A stretch of 32,841 nucleotides of DNA, from positions 1-32,841 of the forward strand of contig CBFHJJ010000014.1 in NCBI GenBank assembly GCA_965655865.1, read 5' to 3'. Positions 8,216 to 16,033 of this stretch are shown here, one piece after another (the stretch's first letter is position 1; every line of letters starts with the position of its first letter). The DNA comes from MAG-121220-bin8 sp965655865 (GTDB lineage: Bacteria; Bacteroidota; Bacteroidia; Flavobacteriales; Flavobacteriaceae). A program made the translations under genes and the position numbers. The notes below the pieces were generated by a model that saw nothing but the letters and a program-made list of their open reading frames with translations, was not told the origin of the DNA and made no database searches.

Positions 8216-10549
8216 ATGACAAAGCATATTCAAATTGTATTAACATCAATTTTAATTCTATCAATATATTCTTGTTCCGATAAAAAAGAAAAAATTAACA
8301 ACTCATTTAACAACGAGCAATATTCTAGTTTGGTTGATTTAGTCAATCCTTTGATGGGCACGGACTCTAAATTTAGTCTATCAAATGGGAATACATATCC
8401 AGCTATCGCAACTCCGTGGGCAATGAATTTTTGGACACCTCAGACTGCTAAAATGGGAGATGGATGGGCTTATAAATATGATGATGAAACTATTAGAGGA
8501 ATAAAACAAACGCATCAGCCAAGTCCTTGGCTTAATGACTATGCTTCTTTTTCTTTAATGGCTGTAACAGGCGAATTAAAATTTCATGAAGATGAAAGAG
8601 CTTCATGGTTTTCACACAAAGCTGAAGAGGCTAGACCATATTTTTATAAAACTTATTTAGCAGACTACGATGTTACAGCAGAAGTTGCACCAACAGAGAG
8701 GGCAGCAATGTTTAGATTTACTTTTCCTGAAAATGATAATTCTTATATTGTTTTAGATGCTTTTGATAAGGGTTCAATGGTAAAAATAATCCCAGAAGAA
8801 AGAAAAATTATTGGTTATTGTAAAAATAATAATGGAGGAGTTCCTGATAATTTTCATAATTATTTTGTAGCGGTATTTGATAAAGATTTTAAATTGAATC
8901 ATACCTGGGATGATAATTGGAAACTAATAAAAGATAATACAGTTAGTGAGGGATTCCATGTAGGAGCAATTATAGGGTTTGAAACTAAATTAGGTGAGGA
9001 AATTAATGTAAAGGTGGCTTCTTCATTTATAAGCTTAGAACAAGCGGAATTAAATCTTCAACAGGAAATTGGAAAAAAATCATTTAATGAAGTTAAATCA
9101 GAAGCTAAATCTTCCTGGGAAAATGAATTTCAAAGATTATTAGTTGAAGACGAAAATCTTGATAATATTCGTACATTTTATTCTTGCCTTTACAGACTAT
9201 TATTATTTCCCAGAAAATTTTATGAAATAAATAAATCAGGTCAAGTTGTGCATTATAGCCCATACAATGGGGAAGTTTTGCCTGGATATATGTTTACAGA
9301 TAATGGTTTTTGGGACACTTTTAGAGCTGTCTTTCCGTTTTTTAACTTAATGTACCCTGAACTAAATAAACAAATCATGGAAGGCTTAGCTAATACTTAT
9401 AAAGAATCAGGTTGGTTACCTGAGTGGGCAAGTCCAGGTCATAGAGATATTATGATTGGTTCTAACTCTGCACCAATTATTGCTGATGCTTATTTAAAAG
9501 GAAATATGAACGAAAAAGATGAAAAAATTCTTTTAGAAGCAGTACTAAAAAATGCTGATATAAACGAAGGTCGCCCAGCAAAATCAGTAGGAAGAGAGGG
9601 TGTAGATTATTACAATATGTTAGGATATGTACCTTATGACGTTGGAATTAATGAAAATGCAGCTAGATCGCTTGAATATGCTTATGCAGATTTTACAATT
9701 GCACAAATGGCTAAAAAGATGAATAAACCAGAAATTTCAAAACGATTTTTAAGGCAATCCATGAACTATACAAATCTTTTTGATCCAGAAACTAAATGGA
9801 TGAGAGGAAAGAACGAAGACGGAACATTTCAATCCCCATTTAATCCGCTAAAATGGGGAGATGCTTTTACCGAAGGAAATAGTTTACATTATTCATGGTC
9901 AGTATTTCATGATATCCAAGGTCTTATTGATTTAATGGGCGGAGATTTAGAATTCACTGATAAATTAGATTCAGTATTTACAATGCCTCCAAAATTTGAT
10001 GATTCTTATTACGGATTTACTATTCATGAAATTAGAGAAATGCAAATTGTAAATATGGGAAATTATGCACATGGAAATCAACCGATACAACACATGATCT
10101 ATCTTTATAATTATGCTAAACAACCCTGGAAAGCACAAAATAAAGTAAGAGATGTGATGAAGAAGCTTTATTCAGCAACTCCTGATGGATATTGCGGAGA
10201 TGAAGACAATGGTCAAACATCTGCTTGGTATGTTTTTAGCGCATTAGGATTTTACCCTGTTACACCGGGTGTCCCTCAATATGTTTTTGGAAGTCCACTT
10301 TTTGAGAAGGTTACAATGAACTTGGAAAACGGGAATACATTTACAATAAATTCTGAAGATAATAACTATGACAGTCATTATATAGAATCATTAAAATTAA
10401 ATGGTTATAATTATAATAAAACATGGATTGACTACAATGACATTATAAACGGAGGAACTTTAAATTTTAATATGACTAAAACTCCAAACAAAAATTTTGG
10501 AGTCGATAATTCATCTAGACCATTTTCATTATCATATGATGGCAAATAA
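8216..10549 (+). CDS. GH92 family exo-alpha-mannosidase, lipoprotein
   Basis: A Ca-dependent, inverting exo-alpha-mannosidase of 777 residues, the normal family length. The lipobox is SIYSC with Cys20, so it is probably surface or periplasm anchored. The N-terminal beta-sandwich starts at VNPLMGTD (43-50), and the (alpha/alpha)6 catalytic domain carries TEGNSLHYSW (552-561), GNQPIQHMIYLYNYAKQPW (620-638) and CGDEDNGQTSAWYVFSALGFYP (660-681). Against BT3990 numbering recalled from memory, a constant shift of 20 would place the acid Glu533 at Glu553, the base pair Asp642/Asp644 at Asp662/Asp664, and the His584-Glu585 pair linked to alpha-1,2 specificity at His604-Glu605. All are present. No other glycosidase is in the locus, so it probably trims mannose from oligosaccharides that are already accessible. 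Confidence 0.93.
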   Translation: MTKHIQIVLTSILILSIYSCSDKKEKINNSFNNEQYSSLVDLVNPLMGTDSKFSLSNGNTYPAIATPWAMNFWTPQTAKMGDGWAYKYDDETIRGIKQTHQPSPWLNDYASFSLMAVTGELKFHEDERASWFSHKAEEARPYFYKTYLADYDVTAEVAPTERAAMFRFTFPENDNSYIVLDAFDKGSMVKIIPEERKIIGYCKNNNGGVPDNFHNYFVAVFDKDFKLNHTWDDNWKLIKDNTVSEGFHVGAIIGFETKLGEEINVKVASSFISLEQAELNLQQEIGKKSFNEVKSEAKSSWENEFQRLLVEDENLDNIRTFYSCLYRLLLFPRKFYEINKSGQVVHYSPYNGEVLPGYMFTDNGFWDTFRAVFPFFNLMYPELNKQIMEGLANTYKESGWLPEWASPGHRDIMIGSNSAPIIADAYLKGNMNEKDEKILLEAVLKNADINEGRPAKSVGREGVDYYNMLGYVPYDVGINENAARSLEYAYADFTIAQMAKKMNKPEISKRFLRQSMNYTNLFDPETKWMRGKNEDGTFQSPFNPLKWGDAFTEGNSLHYSWSVFHDIQGLIDLMGGDLEFTDKLDSVFTMPPKFDDSYYGFTIHEIREMQIVNMGNYAHGNQPIQHMIYLYNYAKQPWKAQNKVRDVMKKLYSATPDGYCGDEDNGQTSAWYVFSALGFYPVTPGVPQYVFGSPLFEKVTMNLENGNTFTINSEDNNYDSHYIESLKLNGYNYNKTWIDYNDIINGGTLNFNMTKTPNKNFGVDNSSRPFSLSYDGK

Positions 10550-10557
10550 CTAATAAC

Positions 10558-10566
10558 CGTTTTAAA
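10558..10566 (+). promoter_or_regulatory. CGTTTTAAA motif before the transporter start
   Basis: Second occurrence of the nonamer seen before the GH92 gene, at nearly the same distance from the start codon. Low weight. Confidence 0.15.
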
Positions 10567-10577
10567 TCTTTAATTAA

Positions 10578-11879
10578 ATGAATAAACTCAGTAAACCAAA
10601 AGTAGTTTCAAAAAAATTATTAATTCCATTTGTTTTGGTAACATCTCTTTTTGTATTGTGGGGGTTTGCTAATGCGGTAACAGATCCAATGGTTCAAGCA
10701 TTTAAAAAGGTGTTAGAGTTAACAAATTCTCAAGCAGCTTGGGTACAAATGGCATTTTACGGAGGTTATTTTTGTATGGCACTACCTGCAGCTATGTTAA
10801 TGAGAAAATATTCTTACAAAACTTGTATTTTGATAGGATTAGGTTTATATGCTACCGGGGCGTTATTATTTTATCCAGCTGCATTAAATGAAAAGTTTTG
10901 GTTTTTTTGTTTGGCACTTTATATATTGACATTTGGACTAGCGTTTTTGGAAACAGCAGCAAATCCATATATACTATCCTTAGGAGATAAAGAAACTGCG
11001 ACTCAACGCTTAAATTTAGCACAGGCCTTCAATCCTTTAGGACTTATTGCAGGACTACTTGTAGCTCAACAATTTGTTCTTAAAAATTTGCAATCAGATG
11101 ATATTTCAGATTTTAGCACTTTAGATGAAGCTTCTAAAGTTCTAATAAAAACATCTGATTTATTAGTCATTAGAGATCCTTATGTTGTTTTAGGTTTAGT
11201 AATTATAGTAGTTTTTATATTATTTGCAACTATCAAAATGCCACATTTTAAAGATGAAAATGGGATGCCAAGTATTAGTAATACATTTTCAACTTTAGCA
11301 AAAGACAGTAATTATGTATTGGGTGTATTGGCTCAATTTTTAAATGTAGGTGGTATGGTAATGTGTTGGACTTATATCTATCAATATGCAGAAGGTTTTG
11401 GAATGGATAGTGTAACAACTGGATACTACCAAATGGTAGCTTTTGTTCTTTTTGCAATTGGCCGCGCTGTAGGCACATATTTACTAAGATTTATAAATTC
11501 AGGAAAACTATTAATGTCTTTTGCTTTATTAGCTATGTTGTTTGTCTCAGGAACTATTCTTATTAATGGTGTTATTGGTTTGTATTGTTTAGTAGCAGTT
11601 TCATTTTTTCTTTCTTTGATGTTTCCAACAATTTATGGTATTGCTCTTGGTAATCTTACAGAGGAACAATCTAAAATTGGTTCCGCTGGATTAGTTATGG
11701 CTATTGTTGGTAGTGCTTTATTACCAAAAGTTCAAGGAATTGTTATTGATGCTGGGGGAAGAGGTGTAAACGATATTCAAATTTTAGGAATATCTGAAAT
11801 TAATTTTTCATTTATTCTTCCTTTATTATGCTTTTTTTATGTTGCTTGGTATGGTTCTAGAGTTTATAAAAATTTATAA
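10578..11879 (+). CDS. Sugar:H+ symporter of the FucP / FHS family (MFS)
   Basis: Inner-membrane major-facilitator transporter of 433 residues with about 12 hydrophobic segments. FHS signatures are LFVLWGFANAVTDPMV (24-39), LETAANPYI (124-132) and LNLAQAFNPLG. The two acidic residues that carry proton and sugar coupling in E. coli FucP (Asp46 and Glu135, from memory) correspond to Asp36 and Glu125, both kept, so it should be active symport. The family moves L-fucose, glucose, galactose or mannose; the adjacent GH92 makes mannose the likeliest cargo, by inference. It starts 28 bp after the GH92 stop and is probably in the same transcript. It is the only inner-membrane importer in the locus, and no dedicated kinase or isomerase accompanies it. 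Confidence 0.92.
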   Translation: MNKLSKPKVVSKKLLIPFVLVTSLFVLWGFANAVTDPMVQAFKKVLELTNSQAAWVQMAFYGGYFCMALPAAMLMRKYSYKTCILIGLGLYATGALLFYPAALNEKFWFFCLALYILTFGLAFLETAANPYILSLGDKETATQRLNLAQAFNPLGLIAGLLVAQQFVLKNLQSDDISDFSTLDEASKVLIKTSDLLVIRDPYVVLGLVIIVVFILFATIKMPHFKDENGMPSISNTFSTLAKDSNYVLGVLAQFLNVGGMVMCWTYIYQYAEGFGMDSVTTGYYQMVAFVLFAIGRAVGTYLLRFINSGKLLMSFALLAMLFVSGTILINGVIGLYCLVAVSFFLSLMFPTIYGIALGNLTEEQSKIGSAGLVMAIVGSALLPKVQGIVIDAGGRGVNDIQILGISEINFSFILPLLCFFYVAWYGSRVYKNL

Positions 11880-11951
11880 TTCCTTTAGAAGCTGAATTAT
11901 TTCTTTATTAATAATATCGCTGTAATTAATGTTTTAGCTAAATTTAAATAA

Positions 11952-12956
11952 ATGAAATATATATACTTATTGATCTTTTTTGTGATTGGATGTTCATCAA
12001 ATGAAAATTTAGATGATAATTTCGGAATAGTTATTCATGGAGGCGCAGGCACTATCTCAAAAGAAAATATGACTTTAGAGTTGGAAGAGAAATATAAAAA
12101 TGCTTTAAAGGAAGCAGTTGTAATTGGTTATGAAATATTAAATAACGGAGGAACTAGTCAGAAAGCTGTTGAAAAAACTATTAATTATTTAGAAGATTCT
12201 CCATTATTTAATGCAGGAAAAGGTGCTGTTTTAAATTTTGATGGTGAAGTTGAGCTGGATGCATCATTTATGGAAGGTGAAAATTTAAATGCTGGTGCTA
12301 TTTCAGGATCTAAAAAAATTAAAAATCCAATATCAACTGCAATTAAAGTAATGAATTCTTCTTCTCATGTTATGCTTTCTGGAAAAGGAGCAGATGATTT
12401 TGCAATTGAACAGAATATGGAAATAGTTGAGCAGAGTTATTTTAAAACTGAAAGAAGAATTAACAGTTTAAAAAGAATTAAAAACATTGAAAGTAATAAA
12501 GTTTCAAACTTATTTGACAAAGATTATAAAAGACAAAAATTTGGTACTGTTGGATGTGTAGCTCTAGATCAGTTTGGTAATTTATCTTCTGGAACTTCAA
12601 CTGGAGGAATGACAAATAAAAAATGGAATAGGATAGGGGATGCTCCGATTATAGGAGCAGGAACCTATGCAAATAATAATAGTTGTGCGGTTTCTTCAAC
12701 AGGTTGGGGAGAATATTTTATTAGAGGAGTAGTAGCTTACGATATAGCTGCATTAATGGAATATAAAAAATACTCTGTTAAGAAAGCAGCAAAAACTGTG
12801 ATAAAAAAAATTTCTAAAATGGGAGGTGATGGTGGTGTTATAGCTATTGATAATAAGGGAAATATAGCCATGGAAATGAATACTTCTGGAATGTATAGAG
12901 CTCATATAAATTCAAAAGGCGAGATAGATATTAAAATTTACAAAGAAACTAATTAA
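11952..12956 (+). CDS. Isoaspartyl peptidase / L-asparaginase (plant type, Ntn-hydrolase), lipoprotein
   Basis: An Ntn-hydrolase of 334 residues that self-cleaves into alpha and beta subunits. The Thr nucleophile should be Thr199 in KFGTVGCVALD, with cleavage at Gly198-Thr199. Other signatures are VIHGGAGTI (27-35), SPLFNAGKGAVLNFDGEVELDAS (83-105), SGTSTGGMTNKKWNRIGDAPIIGAGTYANN (213-242) and the closing NTSGMYRA. These match IaaA/ASRGL1 enzymes, which hydrolyse isoaspartyl dipeptides and asparagine, rather than aspartylglucosaminidase (usual DTIGM at the nucleophile). The N-terminus has a lipobox (FVIGC, Cys14), so it is exported, unlike E. coli IaaA, which has no lipobox. It sits 72 bp after the symporter; in this setting it may handle the asparagine or peptide stub of a glycoprotein, an inference from location only. 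Confidence 0.9.
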   Translation: MKYIYLLIFFVIGCSSNENLDDNFGIVIHGGAGTISKENMTLELEEKYKNALKEAVVIGYEILNNGGTSQKAVEKTINYLEDSPLFNAGKGAVLNFDGEVELDASFMEGENLNAGAISGSKKIKNPISTAIKVMNSSSHVMLSGKGADDFAIEQNMEIVEQSYFKTERRINSLKRIKNIESNKVSNLFDKDYKRQKFGTVGCVALDQFGNLSSGTSTGGMTNKKWNRIGDAPIIGAGTYANNNSCAVSSTGWGEYFIRGVVAYDIAALMEYKKYSVKKAAKTVIKKISKMGGDGGVIAIDNKGNIAMEMNTSGMYRAHINSKGEIDIKIYKETN

Positions 12957-13068
12957 CGTTAGATTTTTTATTGTAAAACACCCAGAACCTCACTATTATA
13001 CATACTTATACAAACACCTCCCGTCTAAAGAAAACTGATATTATTTGAGTAGGGTAGTTGCAATTAAT
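12957..13068. other. Non-coding junction between the asparaginase gene and the sulfatase cassette
   Basis: No credible reading frame. The stretch around 12977-13028 is unusually rich in C compared with its AT-rich surroundings. It ends where the 41-bp direct repeat begins. I see no clear terminator after the asparaginase gene. Confidence 0.5.
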
Positions 13069-13109
13069 AATTACTATTGAGATTTTTTGACTTTTTGTTA
13101 TAACTTAGT
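13069..13109 (+). repeat. 41-bp perfect direct repeat, left copy
   Basis: Begins AATTACTATTGAG and ends TATAACTTAGT, and contains the palindrome GTTATAAC. It is identical over all 41 bases to 14652-14692, in the same orientation. It lies 61 bp before the sulfatase ATG. Together the two copies frame exactly one gene. Confidence 0.95.
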
Positions 13110-13169
13110 CTTAATGAGATTAACTCAGAACTAAATAAAATTAATAGCCTATAAATATCATATACAAAG

Positions 13170-14600
13170 ATGAGGGTTAAACAAAGAATACTTTTTTTTT
13201 ATTTAATACTATCTCTTTTTGCTATAACAAACTGTCAAAGGGTACAAGTTTCTAAAAAACCTAATGTACTGCTCATTTGTGTGGATGACCTCCGTCCAGA
13301 ACTAAAAAGCTTCGGAGCAGAATATATTAGCTCGCCAAATATTGATGCTTTTTCCGAAAAGAGTATTAAGTTTCAGAAACATTTTGTAAACGCACCAAGT
13401 TGTGGTCCATCTCGATATACTTTATTAACAGGGCAGTATGGACCAGCAGGAAACAATGCATTTTTTACCAGAGCAAATAAAATAAATCAAGGGACGAAAA
13501 AAGTAAATAAAAGTATGCCAGAGTGGTTTAAAAAACATGGCTACACAACAGTCTCAGTTGGAAAAGTTTCTCATTATCCTGGGGGTAGAGGAGGTAATAA
13601 TTGGAATGACAGTACAAAAATTGAAATACCTAATGCATGGGACAAACATCTTATGCCAGTTGCAGAATGGAAACATCCCCGAGGAATGATGCACGGATTG
13701 GCTAACGGACAGATTAGAGTAAAACCTAGTGATATGGACGTTTTCGAGACAGTTGAAGGGAATGATAATATTTATCCAGACGGAGCTATTACAGATGAAG
13801 CTGTGAAACAAATAAGAATGCTTGCTAATAACAAAGAAAATCCATTTTTTCTTGCTTTTGGAATTATTAAACCACACCTACCTTTTGGTGCGCCAAAATC
13901 TTATTTTGATAAATACAATGATGTTGAACTTCCAGAAATAGAACATCCTCAAAAACCAAAAGGGAAAACCACATGGCATGGGTCGGTTGAATTCATGAAT
14001 TACAATCGTTGGAGTAAAAACCCAAATACAGATACTGATTTTGCTAATGATGTACGTCGTCATTATGCTGCATGTGTGAGTTATGCAGATGCCCAAGTAG
14101 GTAAAATTCTTGCAGCATTGAAAAGTACCGGAGCTGATAAAAACACTATTGTTGTACTTTGGGGAGACCATGGTTGGCACCTAGGAGAACATGCTATTTG
14201 GGGTAAACATAGTTTGTTTGAGGAATCGTTGCATGCACCTTTAATAATCCATTATCCAGGTATGAAACACGAAGGTGTGAATACAGATGCTATTATAGAA
14301 ACAGTTGATATTTTTCCGACTTTATGTGATTTAGTAGAAATTGAAACTCCTGAATATACTCAGGGCACCTCTCTAAAAGAATTATTAGTAGTCCCTAGTG
14401 CTGATGGTCACAATGCCATAGCCTACAATAATAATGCTTCAACCATTAGAACTTCAACTCATAGGATGATTTTACATAAGGATGGATTTGTAGAGCTATA
14501 TGACCATACAACAATAGAAAAAGAAACTAAAAATATAGCTAAAGAACATCCAGAATTAGTTAAGCAGTTAAAGAACAAGTTGGAAGGTAAATTGCATTAA
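13170..14600 (+). CDS. S1-family sulfatase, iduronate-2-sulfatase-like, lipoprotein
   Basis: A type I formylglycine sulfatase of 476 residues that removes sulfate esters from glycans. The activation motif is C78-GPSR in NAPSCGPSRYTLLTG. Metal-binding Asp residues are in LLICVDDLRP (34-43), and the late motif WGDHGWHLGEHAIWGKHSLFEESLHAPLI matches the iduronate-2-sulfatase-like branch. The lipobox AITNC (Cys22) suggests envelope anchoring. Activation needs a formylglycine-generating or anaerobic maturase enzyme, and none is in the window. It is visibly richer in G+C and in CGN arginine codons than the neighbours. It is flanked by a perfect 41-bp direct repeat and separated from the asparaginase gene by 213 bp, so it may be a later addition. 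The sulfated substrate is unknown. Confidence 0.94.
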   Translation: MRVKQRILFFYLILSLFAITNCQRVQVSKKPNVLLICVDDLRPELKSFGAEYISSPNIDAFSEKSIKFQKHFVNAPSCGPSRYTLLTGQYGPAGNNAFFTRANKINQGTKKVNKSMPEWFKKHGYTTVSVGKVSHYPGGRGGNNWNDSTKIEIPNAWDKHLMPVAEWKHPRGMMHGLANGQIRVKPSDMDVFETVEGNDNIYPDGAITDEAVKQIRMLANNKENPFFLAFGIIKPHLPFGAPKSYFDKYNDVELPEIEHPQKPKGKTTWHGSVEFMNYNRWSKNPNTDTDFANDVRRHYAACVSYADAQVGKILAALKSTGADKNTIVVLWGDHGWHLGEHAIWGKHSLFEESLHAPLIIHYPGMKHEGVNTDAIIETVDIFPTLCDLVEIETPEYTQGTSLKELLVVPSADGHNAIAYNNNASTIRTSTHRMILHKDGFVELYDHTTIEKETKNIAKEHPELVKQLKNKLEGKLH

Positions 14601-14736
14601 TATAATAACACCACACAATATTGTATTCATGTATTAGCGGATCAAGATTTAAATTACTATTGAGATTTTTTGACTTTTTGTTATAACTTAGTGATAGTTA
14701 AAAGCAGTAAAGGCAACGATTCAGGCAACCAAAATT
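14601..14736. other. Non-coding stretch between the sulfatase and the tRNA-Ser terminator
   Basis: No gene seen. It holds the right copy of the 41-bp repeat and a short unassigned segment (14693-14736) before the tRNA terminator. Confidence 0.6.
14652..14692 (+). repeat. 41-bp perfect direct repeat, right copy
   Basis: Exact copy of 13069-13109, 1583 bp to the right, located 51 bp after the sulfatase stop codon and 44 bp before the tRNA-Ser terminator. It does not precede any gene on the plus strand nearby, which argues against it being only a promoter. Confidence 0.95.
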
Positions 14737-14773
14737 AAAAACCCCTGTAAATCAATGACTTACAAGGGTTTTT
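14737..14773 (-). terminator. Terminator of tRNA-Ser
   Basis: On the minus strand, AAAAACCCTTGTAA pairs over 14 positions (one T-G wobble) with TTACAGGGGTTTTT around a 9-nt loop. It begins one base after the tRNA 3' end. Confidence 0.85.
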
Positions 14774-14787
14774 GCGGAGAGACGGGG
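14737..14787 (-). repeat. Intact tRNA-Ser 3' end plus terminator (candidate attR)
   Basis: The right member of the imperfect direct repeat pair with 1022-1073. It spans the terminator, the discriminator, the acceptor 3' strand and the start of the T-stem. tRNA 3' ends of this kind are common targets of tyrosine-recombinase integration; the pairing of the two copies is seen, the mechanism is inferred. Confidence 0.65.
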
Positions 14788-14858
14788 ACTCGAACCCCGG
14801 CGACAGTTACCCGTCGACAGATTAGCAATCTGCTCCATTACCACTCTGGCACCTCTCC
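14775..14858 (-). tRNA. tRNA-Ser (anticodon GCU)
   Basis: An 84-nt gene. The acceptor pair GGAGAGG / TCTCTCC closes with one G-T pair and discriminator G. The anticodon loop sits on the stem CAGAT/ATCTG around TTGCTAA, giving GCT, which reads AGC/AGU serine codons. The T-arm is CCGGG-GTTCGAG-TCCCCG-like, and the extra-long variable arm (GACGGGTAACTGTC) is typical of serine tRNAs. CCA is not encoded. It lies downstream of the permease gene but seems to have its own promoter. Confidence 0.95.
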
Positions 14859-14886
14859 AATAGGTCTTTTAGTTTAAAAGAGCGAG

Positions 14887-14917
14887 CAAATTTAACTTTT
14901 ACAATTCAATTCAACAA
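14887..14917 (-). promoter_or_regulatory. Promoter of tRNA-Ser
   Basis: On the minus strand, a -7 box TAAATTTG (14887-14894) fits TAnnTTTG, and a TTG at 14915-14917 (within TTGTTG) stands 20 bp upstream, close to the usual Bacteroidota spacing. The predicted start of transcription is about 20 nt before the tRNA 5' end. Confidence 0.55.
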
Positions 14918-14932
14918 GGTTTAAAATGAAAA

Positions 14933-16021
14933 TTATAAATTCTTTGTTAATTCTTTTATAATTCTGTTTTCTGAAAGAAATTCTTTTCCAATAACCTTTA
15001 ATGCAGTGTAGGTTGGTACAGCAGCTATCATTCCAACAGCTCCAAATAATAAACCTCCACTAATTATGACAATAAATATCTCTAGCGGATGAGATCTCAC
15101 ACTGTTGGAGAATATAAACGGTTGACTGAAAAAGTTGTCAATTAATTGACCGATTGCAAATCCTATAGCAACATAGATTGCTTTGGCTAAAATTACAGTA
15201 CTAAAATCTTGAGTTATATGACTGGACATTGTTAGAAGAATCATTAATATTCCACCAATAAATGGTCCAATGAAAGGAATCAAGTTTAATAGAGAGCATA
15301 AAAAAGCTATTACGATTGCATTTGGAGTCCCAATTATTAAAAGTAGAATAGTATAAATTACAAAGAGAATGAAGATTTGTAGTATTAGCCCCGCAAAATA
15401 TCTCGACAAAAGAACTGAAATTGAGTCAAAGGATTTTTTAAATTTCTTATTTGATTTTTTTGGAATGAGTACAAGCAAGCTATTAAGTATTAGTTTAGAA
15501 TCTTTTAAAAAGAAGAAAGAAATAAACATTACTGATAATATTCCGATTGTTAAGTTTCCAAGAGTCTTTCCAATTGAATTTAAAATTTCAGGTAAAAATG
15601 TAAAATCAATATTATTTAACCAATTTATATTAAAAATAGAATTATCTAAACTAAGTCCATAACTGGCTAAGTAGCTAGATAACTCTGAGTAAAGAAATAG
15701 AATATTTTCTTTAAAAGAATCTACATCTAATAATGAGAGGTTTTTACCCTGCTCAATTACAAGTGGAACAAATAATGAAATTATTCCCACAACTATTCCA
15801 AGTAAAATCATCATTGATAAAATAGATGAGGTTGTATTTTTTAATTTTAATTTTTCTGTAAAAAATCTTACAAAAGGTCTTCCTATAAGAGATACAACAG
15901 CCGCTATAATAATGTAAGATATTAATATTTGGATTTCGTTTAATAAAAGTAAACCAATACCAAATGCTAACAATATTAAAACTGCTCTTATGATTCCTTT
16001 GGAAATTTCCTTGTAATTCAT
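14933..16021 (-). CDS. AI-2E / PerM family membrane permease
   Basis: Inner-membrane protein of 362 residues with about seven to eight hydrophobic segments, starting with an N-terminal pair (about 11-52). A soluble central section (about 85-150) and the conserved C-terminal block follow (LLNLIPFIGPFIGGILMILLTM, about 242-265, and GAVGMIAAVPTYTALKVIGKEF near 327-349). This is the family of E. coli PerM, TqsA and YtvI. Members have been linked to autoinducer-2 export or ion/H+ antiport; substrate prediction from sequence alone is not possible. It is the last gene of a tsaD-rsmE-permease run on the minus strand, 12 bp after rsmE. Confidence 0.88.
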   Translation of the reverse strand: MNYKEISKGIIRAVLILLAFGIGLLLLNEIQILISYIIIAAVVSLIGRPFVRFFTEKLKLKNTTSSILSMMILLGIVVGIISLFVPLVIEQGKNLSLLDVDSFKENILFLYSELSSYLASYGLSLDNSIFNINWLNNIDFTFLPEILNSIGKTLGNLTIGILSVMFISFFFLKDSKLILNSLLVLIPKKSNKKFKKSFDSISVLLSRYFAGLILQIFILFVIYTILLLIIGTPNAIVIAFLCSLLNLIPFIGPFIGGILMILLTMSSHITQDFSTVILAKAIYVAIGFAIGQLIDNFFSQPFIFSNSVRSHPLEIFIVIISGGLLFGAVGMIAAVPTYTALKVIGKEFLSENRIIKELTKNL

Positions 16022-16033
16022 ATTGCTAATATA

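Noticed and set aside
11952..12956. Aspartylglucosaminidase (GlcNAc-Asn amidase)
   Set aside because: The nucleophile context is GTVG and the N-terminal motif HGGAG, both of the isoaspartyl peptidase/plant asparaginase branch.
13554..14180. Minus-strand frames inside the sulfatase gene
   Set aside because: They are antisense shadows of a gene with full sulfatase motifs.
13069..14692. Integron attC sites or insertion-sequence ends
   Set aside because: The 41-bp repeats lack the GTTRRRY/RYYYAAC core pairs, are direct rather than inverted, and no transposase or integrase frame lies between them.
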